64,000 nucleotides of DNA from Photobacterium sp. TLY01 (GTDB lineage Bacteria > Pseudomonadota > Gammaproteobacteria > Enterobacterales > Vibrionaceae): NCBI RefSeq assembly GCF_021432065.1, contig NZ_CP090365.1, positions 558,001 through 622,000 of the forward strand, given 5' to 3'. Position 1 is the stretch's first letter; each line of letters begins with the position of its first letter. This document shows, in pieces, positions 8,273 through 16,340 of the stretch. The notes under the pieces are model-generated. The model had not been told where the DNA came from, ran no database searches, and was given only the letters and a program-made list of their open reading frames with translations. The translations under genes were made by a program, and so were the position numbers.

Positions 8273-9769
8273 ATGATTGGAAATTACATCAACAGTGAAT
8301 TCGTGCCGGTGACCTCGGGTCGCAATCTGCCGGTGACGGATCCGGCTACCGGTAAAGTGATTGATCAGGTGGGTCTGTCCAGCGTGGCGGATACCGAGCA
8401 GGCGATCGCCAGCGCGGAAGCGGCCTGGCCAGCCTGGGCGCAAATGACCCCGCTCAATCGCTCCCGCATTCTGTTTCGCTTCAAAGCCTTGCTCGAACAG
8501 AATATGGACGAGCTGGCGACACTGATCAGCCGTGAGCACGGCAAAGTCCACAGTGATGCCTTAGGTGAGTTAACCCGCGGGCTGGAAGTGGTCGAATTTG
8601 CCTGTGGCATTCCGCATCTGCAAAAAGGCGAGCACAGCCGTAATGTCGGCACAGACGTGGATTCGCATTCCATGCTGATGCCGCTGGGCGTGTGCGCGGG
8701 GATCACCCCCTTTAATTTCCCGGTCATGGTGCCGATGTGGATGTTTCCGATTGCCCTCGCTACCGGCAATACCTTTGTGCTGAAACCGTCAGAGAAAAAC
8801 CCGTCGGCAGCATTGAGACTGGCAGAGCTGCTGAGCCAGGCCGGTTTGCCGCCAGGCGTGTTCAATGTTGTGCAAGGCGACAAGGAATCGGTGGATGTAC
8901 TGCTGAGCGATCCCAGAGTGAAAGCGGTCAGTTTTGTCGGCTCGACACCGATAGCGGAATACATCTATTCGCAGGGCTCGGCACACGGCAAGCGGGTGCA
9001 GGCACTGGGCGGCGCGAAAAACCATCTGGTGGTGATGCCGGATGCGGATTTGGATCAGGCGGTCAACGCCCTGATGGGCGCCGCTTTTGGTGCGGCCGGA
9101 GAGCGCTGCATGGCGATTTCTGTCGCGGTCGCCATTGGTGACGAAGTGGCCGATAAGCTGGCAGAAAAACTCACCGCCCGTATTCGTGAGTTACGGGTCG
9201 GGCCGGGCTATGGTCAGTCGGTTGAGAACGAAATGGGGCCGCTGATCACAGACGATCACATGAAGCGCGTCAGCAGCTACATCGACGCCGGGGAAGCCGA
9301 AGGGGCCACGCTGCTGGTGGATGGCCGTGATTATCAGGTGCCCGGCTTTGAAAACGGCTATTACGTCGGCGGCACTTTGTTTGACCATGTCACCCCTGAG
9401 ATGACGATTTACCGCGAAGAAATCTTCGGGCCTGTGCTGTCTCTGCTGCGTGCCCGGTCGCTGGACGAAGCGCTGACACTGATCAATGAGCATGAATTCG
9501 GGAACGGTACGGCGATTTTCACCGCCGACGGGGAAGCCGCACGCCGGTTCAGCGACCAAGTGGAAGTCGGCATGGTGGGTGTCAACGTGCCGATCCCTGT
9601 GCCGATGGCGTTCCATTCCTTCGGTGGCTGGAAACGTTCTCTGTTCGGGCCGCTGCACATGCACGGCAGCGATGGGGTACGTTTCTTTACCCGCATGAAA
9701 ACCATTACCACCCGCTGGCCGAAAAACCAGCAGCAACAGGCTGACTTTGTCATGCCGACCATGAAGTAA
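8273..9769 (+). CDS. CoA-acylating (methyl)malonate-semialdehyde dehydrogenase
   Basis: A 498-residue aldehyde dehydrogenase of the MmsA/IolA class. The catalytic cysteine is about residue 279 in AAGERCMAIS. The position that is glutamate in hydrolytic aldehyde dehydrogenases lies in LGGAKNHLVVMPDAD, the asparagine-containing signature of CoA-dependent members. The reaction would turn malonate or methylmalonate semialdehyde into acetyl- or propionyl-CoA with loss of CO2. Starts at 8261, 8270 and 8273 are possible; GGAG at 8263-8266 best fits 8273. It is translationally coupled to the alcohol dehydrogenase. With no inositol genes nearby, it may serve this polyol pathway rather than inositol or valine breakdown. 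Confidence 0.9.
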   Translation: MIGNYINSEFVPVTSGRNLPVTDPATGKVIDQVGLSSVADTEQAIASAEAAWPAWAQMTPLNRSRILFRFKALLEQNMDELATLISREHGKVHSDALGELTRGLEVVEFACGIPHLQKGEHSRNVGTDVDSHSMLMPLGVCAGITPFNFPVMVPMWMFPIALATGNTFVLKPSEKNPSAALRLAELLSQAGLPPGVFNVVQGDKESVDVLLSDPRVKAVSFVGSTPIAEYIYSQGSAHGKRVQALGGAKNHLVVMPDADLDQAVNALMGAAFGAAGERCMAISVAVAIGDEVADKLAEKLTARIRELRVGPGYGQSVENEMGPLITDDHMKRVSSYIDAGEAEGATLLVDGRDYQVPGFENGYYVGGTLFDHVTPEMTIYREEIFGPVLSLLRARSLDEALTLINEHEFGNGTAIFTADGEAARRFSDQVEVGMVGVNVPIPVPMAFHSFGGWKRSLFGPLHMHGSDGVRFFTRMKTITTRWPKNQQQQADFVMPTMK

Positions 9770-9790
9770 CACCAAATCAGACCTAAAAGA

Positions 9791-9815
9791 GCGGCTTCCC
9801 AATGCAGGAAGCCGC
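9791..9815 (+). terminator. Hairpin after the dehydrogenase gene
   Basis: A perfect 9-bp stem GCGGCTTCC/GGAAGCCGC with a 7-base loop begins 21 bases after the stop of the semialdehyde dehydrogenase gene. A second small hairpin (GCGGCT-TTC-AGCCGC, 9827-9841) follows. There is no clear T-tract, so termination is likely but not certain. Confidence 0.5.
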
Positions 9816-9976
9816 CTGAATTATCAGCGGCTTTCAGCCGCGACTCAGTTGGCGAAGTTTTGCAGTAATCACGATAAATCAACCCTACTCACTATCCGAG
9901 GTTGAGGGGCGTGCAGTGGCAGACCCCAGGCAGTTCAATTCTGCGCTAGTGATACAATAAATCATGGAGATCATTC

Positions 9977-12900
9977 ATGGCTGCAATACGGAAGCGAATG
10001 AACCGCTACCCCGGCATACGACCTGTGCTGGGCATGCTTGCCTCGCTCGGACTCAGTGCGTCAGTAATGGCGGCACAGGGCCCCGGACTGGGCAATCTGA
10101 ACTACAGTTCAGGCGAAACCTACACTCAGGTGTCTTATCCGCTGGTGGATGACACCACTGGATTTCTGCCGCCGGATTATCCCGGCAGTAAACACTATGG
10201 CGTGAATGTCATGACCATGCTCAATGGGTACATGGTGGGTATTTTTGCGCCTGACAGTGGCGGCGGTCCCGGTGGCTGGATTGCGCTGGACGCCTCAGAC
10301 CCGACCAACCTGTCACTGGTTAAGATGGTCTATGAACCCGATACCACTAATCAGTACCGCACCGGCAACGGACTGCGTACCGCGGAATTTCGCGAGCCGC
10401 ATTCTTTTGGTCTGAGCGAAGGGAATCTGATTGCCATCCAGACCGGGAAAGGGATTGAAATCTGGGATTGGTCTGATGTCAATAATCCCATTCAGGTCTC
10501 CAAACTGCCCATCTCAGGCGTGAACTTCGGGGATTATAATAATGTGTCCTGGCAACTGTTCTGGCAGGCCCCTTATCTGTATGTGGCCCGCGGGAATGCC
10601 GGCTTAACGATAGTTGACACCAGCAACGTCAGTAATCCTTCCATTGTAAAAACGATCCCGACCTCGCAGCTGGGCGGCTTCAACGTCGGTCCGGTCTTTG
10701 TGGTGGGGAACAAGATGTTTCTGTCGAGCATGGAAACCACAGCCGGTTTTTCTATTCTGAATCTGGATGATCCGGAAACCCCAACGCTGGAGAAAACCCT
10801 CAGCTCCCTGCCGGAGAAATATTATGCCTCGTGCTGGGATGGTCAATATGCCTTCTTTGGCGCCCGCTCGACCGGCGATAAACTGAGAATCTATGATACA
10901 ACCACAACGCCGATGACTCTGGTACACGACCAGCTGTCCGGGTTCCAGAATCTGTATTGTAACGTGCAGGATCACAAGCTGTTTCTCGGCAACCAGGACG
11001 ATATCTCAGTTTTAGATATCAGCAATATCAGCAACATACAGTTATCTGGCAGCGGCTCGCTCAATGCGGCCGGCGGCGATACCGACCATGGTCAGGTGTT
11101 TCCGTTCGGCAATATGGTCTGGGTCGGCAATGACCACGGCACAGGCAGTGGCTTAATTGCGCACCAGGCCGGTCCGGACAATACGCCGCCGGCCATTGTT
11201 CACAGCAATCCGGCAATCGATTCAACCCTGCAACCCCGATCGTCCCGCGTCGGCATTGTCTTTTCCGACAGCCTGCTGATGGAGTCGGTCAACAGTAATA
11301 CCTTTACCGTGACCAAACTGGGCAGCAGTACGCCGGTCAGCGGCACCTACAGTGTGAATTTAGGGTTTGCCAACTTCACGCCGGACACCCAGCTCGATGC
11401 AGACAGTATCTATATGGTTGAACTGGATGGCATTGAAGATTTTGCCGGTAACCCGCTGCCTGCAACCAGCTACCGTTTCTCTACCGGCTCTGTGGTGGGT
11501 CATGATATTTCACTTGGCAGCACGGCTCAGGTGACACTGGGTACGCCCATTTCCTTCTCAGCTTCGGCTTCTCCTTTGCTGGGCGGTAATCTGGAGTATT
11601 CCTGGGACTTTGGTGACGGCACACCGCCAACTGCATTTTCCAGCAGCGGTTCAGTCAGTCACACCTACAGCTCGCCCAATCACTGGAATGCCATTGTGAC
11701 GGTGCGCGAATCAGGCTCACTGACCACAAGCAAAACGCAGCAGCATACAGTGTACAACCCGCTGACGCTGAACACGCCGACGACCGCCAGCACAATCGTG
11801 AAAGATGCGAACCGGGTATACGCGGTCAATGAAGATAACGGCACAGTGTCGGCAATCAGCCAGACTTCTCCGTTTGGCAAAGTGTGGGAAACTCAGGTTG
11901 GTGAAAAACCCCGCACGCTGGCCATCGCCCCAGACGGCAACCTCTGGGTCGCGAATCAGGACAGCGACAACATCAAAGTATTGTCTCCCACCGGCAGCGT
12001 CCTGCATACCATTGATCTGCCGCGCGCCAGCCAGCCGCATGGTGTGGTGTTTACACCGGACGGCAGTGCCGCGCTGGTCACTTTGCAGGCAACCGGTGAA
12101 GTGGTCAAAATCAATCCATCGAACCGTACCATTACCGGCACGGTCAGTGTGGGTCAGAGCGCCAGAGGGATCGCCGTCGACAGCGATTCGGCCACTGCAC
12201 TGGTGACACGCTTCATCTCACCTCAGTCGCATGCTGAAGTCGTGGCCGTGCATATTGGCTCGATGTCGGTGGACACTGTGGTGAATCTGCAGAAAGACAC
12301 CACGACTGTGGATGGTGAAGACAGAAGCCGCGGGATCCCGAATTATCTCAATGCGGTCACGATTTCACCGGATGGTCAGTCGGCATGGGTGCCGGCGATC
12401 AAAGCCAATGTGGATCGCGGTGAGTACAATGAAGGCGATCCGAATCAGGCGCTGACCTTTGAAACCACCCTGCGTGCCATTACCTCGCAGATCAACCTGA
12501 ATACGCTGGCAGAAGTGCCCAGTCTGCAAATGGACATGGACGACAGGGCACAGCCCAAAGCGCTGGTATTCAGCGAGCTGGGCGATTACGTCTACATTGC
12601 GCTGGAAGGGCAGAACAGCGTAGAGGTTCGCGATGCCTATACCCGCGAGCGGGCCAGTGAAATTGCCGATTCGGGTAAAGCGCCACGCGGTTTGGTGAAA
12701 GCCGGGAATCTGTTATTTGTGCATAACTTCCTGTCGCGCACCATCTCAGTTCATGATTTAACGCCGTTTGAAAATCAGGGCGAGGCCATTGCCAAACTGG
12801 CGGATATTTCGCTGGTGTCGAATGAAACCATGCATCCGCGCGTACTGGCCGGTAAACAGATTTTCTACAACGCCAGCGATGCGCGTATGACCCGTGATGG

Positions 12901-14518
12901 CTATATCTCGTGTGCCGGCTGTCACACAGACGGTGACAGTGATAACCGAGTCTGGGACTTTACCGACCGCGGTGAAGGGCTGCGCAATACCATCTCGCTG
13001 CTCGGCCGTGTCGGCATGGGGAATGGCCGGGTTCACTGGACAGCGAATTTCGATGAAATTCATGACTTTGAAAACGATATTCGTCTGGCGTTTCAGGGCG
13101 TGGGTTTTCTGGATGATGCCATCTTCGCGCTGACCTCGGATCCGCTGGGCGCCAACAAAGCCGGTTACAGTGCGGATCTGGATAACCTGGCGTTTTATGT
13201 CAGCAGCCTGAATCAGTATCCGCGCAGTCCGTACCGCAATCAGGACGGCAGTCTGACGGCGGCCGCATCGACAGGTAAGACACTGTTCACGCAAAAAGGC
13301 TGCGACACCTGCCACAGCGGCGATTTCTATACCGATAACCAGCGTCATGATGTCGGCACCATTCAGGCCTCATCCGGTCAGGGAAGCGGTAATGCACTTG
13401 GCGGTGTGGGTTTTGATACACCAACCCTGATTGGCGTATGGTCAACACCGCCTTATTTCCACAACGGACAGGCGGCAACACTCAATGACGTGCTGCAAAC
13501 CGGTTCCCAGCACAGCGTCAGCAGCGCCAGTGAACGGGCGGCACTTGTTGCCTACCTGGAGCAGATTGAGTACGAAGGGCCGGAAATCGTAGTGCCTGAG
13601 CCACCGGCAGAAGCCACAGTGGTGTACCTGAGCGACCTGACAGAAGTGTCATCCAGCAATGGCTGGGGGCCGTTTGAAAAAGATGCCAGCAACGGTGAGG
13701 CAGCGGCAGATGACGGCGGCACCATCTCTATTGGTGGTACGCAGTATCAGAAAGGTCTGGGCGTCCATGCTGAGTCTGAAGTGGTGTATGACATCAGCGG
13801 TGGAAATTATACCCAGTTCCGTGCCTTCGTCGGTGTCGATGATGAAGTCGGTGGCAGCGGTAGTGTGGTGTTTGAAGTTTGGGTGGATGGTGTGCTGAGT
13901 TATCAGAGCGGCACGCTGACCGGTTCAGACACCGCCCAGTATGTCTCCATCAATCTGAACCCTTATAACTATGAGCTGAAACTGGTGGTAACCGGTGCCG
14001 GTAACGGTGTCGGCAGTGATCATGCCAGCTGGGGCGATGCCAAACTGCTGCAGTCTTCCGGCCAGAGTCAGTACAGCTATCTCAGCGACATGACTGAAAC
14101 CGGCACGGTAATCAACGGTTGGGGGCCACTGGAAAAAGACACCAGCAACGGTGAAGACCAGGCCAACGACGGTACGCCGATCACCATCGGCGGTGCGGTC
14201 TACAGCAAGGGGCTTGGGGTGCATGCGGATTCAAGCATCACTTATACCCTGATTGCCGGTGAATATGACCAGTTCCAGGCAGTGATTGGTGTGGATGATG
14301 AAGTGGGCAATAACGGCAGCGTGGTATTCGAAGTCTGGCTCAACGGCAGTCTGGCCTATCAGAGTGTCACGCTGACCGGCAGCCAGGGACCGGTGAATGT
14401 GAATTTGCCGATCCCGTCCAATGTCACTGAGCTGAAATTGGTTGTGGGCACTGCGGGTGATGGCGATGGCTATGACCATGCGGATTGGGCTGATGCGCGG
14501 TTGAGGTACGCGAACTAG
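9977..14518 (+). CDS. Giant secreted protein: LVIVD/YVTN propellers, PKD, c-type haem domain, two NPCBM modules
   Basis: A 1513-residue exported protein. A signal peptide (about residues 1-33, ending SASVMAA) follows a GGAG site. LVIVD-type propeller repeats fill about 50-395 (TIVDTSNVSNPSIVKTI). A Big_5-like Ig domain spans 398-500 and a PKD domain 510-595 (YSWDFGDGTPP, VSHTYSS). A YVTN-type propeller spans about 600-935. A cytochrome-c-like region has two CxxCH haem motifs, CAGCH near 979 and CDTCH near 1109, recalling di-haem peroxidase-like domains. Two NPCBM carbohydrate-binding modules (about 1215-1360 and 1368-1512) are near duplicates, each with GLGVHA and VGVDDEVG or IGVDDEVG. It may be a secreted redox protein that binds polysaccharide; no enzyme activity can be assigned. 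A strong terminator follows. Confidence 0.85.
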   Translation: MAAIRKRMNRYPGIRPVLGMLASLGLSASVMAAQGPGLGNLNYSSGETYTQVSYPLVDDTTGFLPPDYPGSKHYGVNVMTMLNGYMVGIFAPDSGGGPGGWIALDASDPTNLSLVKMVYEPDTTNQYRTGNGLRTAEFREPHSFGLSEGNLIAIQTGKGIEIWDWSDVNNPIQVSKLPISGVNFGDYNNVSWQLFWQAPYLYVARGNAGLTIVDTSNVSNPSIVKTIPTSQLGGFNVGPVFVVGNKMFLSSMETTAGFSILNLDDPETPTLEKTLSSLPEKYYASCWDGQYAFFGARSTGDKLRIYDTTTTPMTLVHDQLSGFQNLYCNVQDHKLFLGNQDDISVLDISNISNIQLSGSGSLNAAGGDTDHGQVFPFGNMVWVGNDHGTGSGLIAHQAGPDNTPPAIVHSNPAIDSTLQPRSSRVGIVFSDSLLMESVNSNTFTVTKLGSSTPVSGTYSVNLGFANFTPDTQLDADSIYMVELDGIEDFAGNPLPATSYRFSTGSVVGHDISLGSTAQVTLGTPISFSASASPLLGGNLEYSWDFGDGTPPTAFSSSGSVSHTYSSPNHWNAIVTVRESGSLTTSKTQQHTVYNPLTLNTPTTASTIVKDANRVYAVNEDNGTVSAISQTSPFGKVWETQVGEKPRTLAIAPDGNLWVANQDSDNIKVLSPTGSVLHTIDLPRASQPHGVVFTPDGSAALVTLQATGEVVKINPSNRTITGTVSVGQSARGIAVDSDSATALVTRFISPQSHAEVVAVHIGSMSVDTVVNLQKDTTTVDGEDRSRGIPNYLNAVTISPDGQSAWVPAIKANVDRGEYNEGDPNQALTFETTLRAITSQINLNTLAEVPSLQMDMDDRAQPKALVFSELGDYVYIALEGQNSVEVRDAYTRERASEIADSGKAPRGLVKAGNLLFVHNFLSRTISVHDLTPFENQGEAIAKLADISLVSNETMHPRVLAGKQIFYNASDARMTRDGYISCAGCHTDGDSDNRVWDFTDRGEGLRNTISLLGRVGMGNGRVHWTANFDEIHDFENDIRLAFQGVGFLDDAIFALTSDPLGANKAGYSADLDNLAFYVSSLNQYPRSPYRNQDGSLTAAASTGKTLFTQKGCDTCHSGDFYTDNQRHDVGTIQASSGQGSGNALGGVGFDTPTLIGVWSTPPYFHNGQAATLNDVLQTGSQHSVSSASERAALVAYLEQIEYEGPEIVVPEPPAEATVVYLSDLTEVSSSNGWGPFEKDASNGEAAADDGGTISIGGTQYQKGLGVHAESEVVYDISGGNYTQFRAFVGVDDEVGGSGSVVFEVWVDGVLSYQSGTLTGSDTAQYVSINLNPYNYELKLVVTGAGNGVGSDHASWGDAKLLQSSGQSQYSYLSDMTETGTVINGWGPLEKDTSNGEDQANDGTPITIGGAVYSKGLGVHADSSITYTLIAGEYDQFQAVIGVDDEVGNNGSVVFEVWLNGSLAYQSVTLTGSQGPVNVNLPIPSNVTELKLVVGTAGDGDGYDHADWADARLRYAN

Positions 14519-14560
14519 CGAGTTCCTTTGGGGAGGTGGACTGGCTTGACCACCCGTTTT

Positions 14561-14596
14561 GCCCGGACAGTGCAGTGCCTGTCCGGGCATTTTTTA
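14561..14596 (+). terminator. Rho-independent terminator
   Basis: A 10-bp perfect stem GCCCGGACAG/CTGTCCGGGC with an 8-base loop is followed by a run of T residues (14590-14595), 42 bases after the stop of the large secreted protein gene. It is a textbook intrinsic terminator. A degraded copy occurs at 14902-14932. Confidence 0.92.
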
Positions 14597-14621
14597 TTTG
14601 CCGTAAATGCAACAATCCGTC

Positions 14622-14641
14622 ATTCCCGCGCAGGCGGGAAT
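14622..14641. repeat. dRS3-like inverted repeat
   Basis: The 20-bp palindrome ATTCCCGCGCAGGCGGGAAT is an 8-bp inverted repeat with a 4-base loop. It matches the form ATTCCC-N8-GGGAAT known as dRS3 in Neisseria and found scattered in other proteobacteria, often next to insertions. Here it lies at the left edge of the repeat-rich island. Confidence 0.6.
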
Positions 14642-14670
14642 CCAGACAGCGAGTGCATTTCTAAAGATTT

Positions 14671-14857
14671 TGCGGGTATGTCGCGCTTGGGTTCAGTAGC
14701 AATCTCAGCATTTGCGAATGCGCGCCAGACACTCTTTGCTGGCCCAAAGCGTGCCCAGAAAAGCCTGTTTGTTCGTTGGTGTGGTCCGGGTCGGTTGTAG
14801 GCGCTCCCGGCGCCGACAACCTAAAAATTCGTCCTGAATTTTTCCCTGGGGGAGTGG
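14671..14857 (-). repeat. Structured dispersed repeat, copy A
   Basis: First copy, in minus orientation, of a dispersed repeat recurring at 15151, 19071, 21836, 22071 and 22304. Read on the minus strand it starts CCACTCCCCCAGGGAAAAA and ends at GCGACATACCCGCA. It contains three hairpin regions: AAAAATTC/GAATTTTT, GGTTGT-GGCGC/GCGCC-ACAACC, and CACTCTTTG/CAAAGAGTG (slightly imperfect here). No open reading frame is conserved in it. Confidence 0.85.
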
Positions 14858-14901
14858 TAATGGTTAGATTCAAGCTGGAACTGCCCCATTGTTGGTTAGA
14901 G

Positions 14902-14932
14902 GGACAGGGCAGTGCCTGTCCGGGTATTTTTT
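14902..14932 (+). terminator. Degraded second copy of the upstream terminator
   Basis: GGACAGG/CCTGTCC with a 6-base loop is followed by GGGTATTTTTTATTTGC. The loop and tail match those of the terminator at 14561-14596, so this is a partial duplication rather than an independent terminator. No gene is left upstream of it. Confidence 0.55.
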
Positions 14933-15150
14933 ATTTGCTCGGCGAAACGGGAAAACCCTTCAGGTCGCTCGTCTGCGGGCGAAGACATTGCAAATCAAGG
15001 CTGTTGTACTGATTTGTTGGCTCAAATCACACTGTGGGTGATTCAATGCAGTAATCCTTAAACCGTGTTCTAGTCTTGGAAACGGGAGATTCAGGGGTTC
15101 TTGATAGAGCGCTTTGACGGTAGCGTGGTTTTGGGGAATTCTGAAGTTCT

Positions 15151-15307
15151 TGCGGGTATGTCGCGCTTGGGTTCAGTGACAATCTCACCATTTTCGAATG
15201 CGCGCCAGACACTCTTTGTTGGCCCAATGTATGGTCCGGGTCGGTTGTAGGCGCTCCCGGCGCCGACAACCTAAAAATTCGTCCTGAATTTTTCCCTGGG
15301 GGAGTGG
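15151..15307 (-). repeat. Structured dispersed repeat, copy B
   Basis: Second minus-oriented copy, closely matching copy A at both ends. It has an internal deletion of about 30 bases that removes one arm of the CACTCTTTG hairpin and the segment after it. It forms the left border of the STAND gene interval. Confidence 0.85.
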
Positions 15308-15312
15308 AACTG

Positions 15313-15339
15313 TTTGGGCTTGTAACTCGTTATTGCCCC
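15313..15339 (+). repeat. Direct repeat, left copy (flank of copy B)
   Basis: TTTGGGCTTGTAACTCGTTA followed by TTGCCCC. A near copy lies at 19320-19345 just outside repeat copy C; 13 bases in a row (AACTCGTTATTGC) are identical. The two copies point the same way and bracket the interval containing the STAND gene. Confidence 0.55.
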
Positions 15340-15918
15340 TTTCCAATTTAGGTTATTTATTCCATCACTCATCACCGATGGAGTCTTGACTTGCTTTTTT
15401 AATTTATACCTTTCGGCTATCTCAGTCGTGTCCCCCCAACGCAAGCCATTATTGCGACAGGGCGCGAGCATACTTCGTTCAATTCTTGTTCAAGTGGTGA
15501 ACGAGCTTAAAATCTAGGCCAATTTTTACGAAAATTGCCGAGAAGATGAAAAATTTTAAGTTCAATAAATGCACGAGGTGTTCATTTTCTGAGCGAGTAA
15601 GTTAGTATGCTCTCACCATGATTATGGCGACAGCATGAAGTTGTTAGCTTTTTAGACTTGGTTCACTTTGTATTAGAGTGGATGTACCTACGCATATTGT
15701 TTTATGGCCTATGTTTATACCCAAAGAAAAGATGTTATAATTACTCTATTAGAATGCATTGGTCTGAAAGCGCAATCGAAGGCAGCATCTGTGCAACGTA
15801 TAACATCACCGAACACATGAAGATCGAAGCTTGTTTAAAAGCAAGCCTGCCACTAACTCGAAACACAAACGAAGAGAAAAAGACAAAAAAGACAAAAACT
15901 AAACATGAGGCAAAGCTT
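15340..15918. other. AT-rich stretch without a recognisable gene
   Basis: I see no credible complete gene on either strand here. The composition becomes AT-rich compared with the left flank. A small hairpin with GCTTG/CAAGC arms lies around 15829-15846. It looks like acquired non-coding or decayed DNA. Confidence 0.5.
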
Positions 15919-16017
15919 ATGAAGAAAAATCACATCAAGACAAACCTTACAGTTGCTGCTCTCTCACTTGCGTTAGTATGGGGTACTGAATTTCAGATTC
16001 AGACCAATGCTTTTTGA
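15919..16017 (+). pseudogene. Truncated 5' end of a secreted-protein gene
   Basis: ATG 15919, preceded by GAGG, opens a 32-codon frame whose product begins MKKNHIKTNLTVAALSLALV, a typical export signal with a basic N-terminus and hydrophobic core. It stops shortly after the hydrophobic part, so it looks like the surviving start of a longer gene cut off by a stop or rearrangement. A genuine small peptide is possible. I do not recognise the parent gene. Confidence 0.35.
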
Positions 16018-16037
16018 TTCAAACTGTTACCTGATAA

Positions 16038-16193
16038 TCAATCGTTCCTGAGATATTCCGCGTATTTTTCAAACTCTTGGAGCATTGATTTCCTTGGCTG
16101 CGGCGCAGCATGGTTGTCGGAAGACAATATAGTATGTTCGATTCCAATAAAGTCTGTCCAAAACTCATTTAACGTGTCTATGAATACTAGATC
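16038..16193 (-). pseudogene. C-terminal fragment of an unknown gene
   Basis: On the minus strand, 51 sense codons without a start codon end at TGA 16038-16040. The translation (DLVFIDTLNEFWTDFIGIEH at its start, ending EKYAEYLRND) has the composition of a real protein. An in-frame TAA at 16194-16196 cuts it off upstream. It appears to be the tail of a lost gene within the accessory island; the family is not recognised. Confidence 0.4.
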
Positions 16194-16340
16194 TTACCAG
16201 ATCATGGGGCGCATACGCTTGAGTTTAGACAATTACACAGAAATTAAGTAGTCCTGTTTGTTAGCAACGTTTGTTCAGAGCAAACATTACTAACAAACTT
16301 CATTTAAATAGATTTTGATAAAACTCTTCTAAAATGAATA

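Noticed and set aside
15658..16017. A 119-codon plus-strand frame covering the signal-peptide fragment
   Set aside because: Only the last 32 codons, from ATG 15919, look like protein; the upstream part has no domain or start signal.
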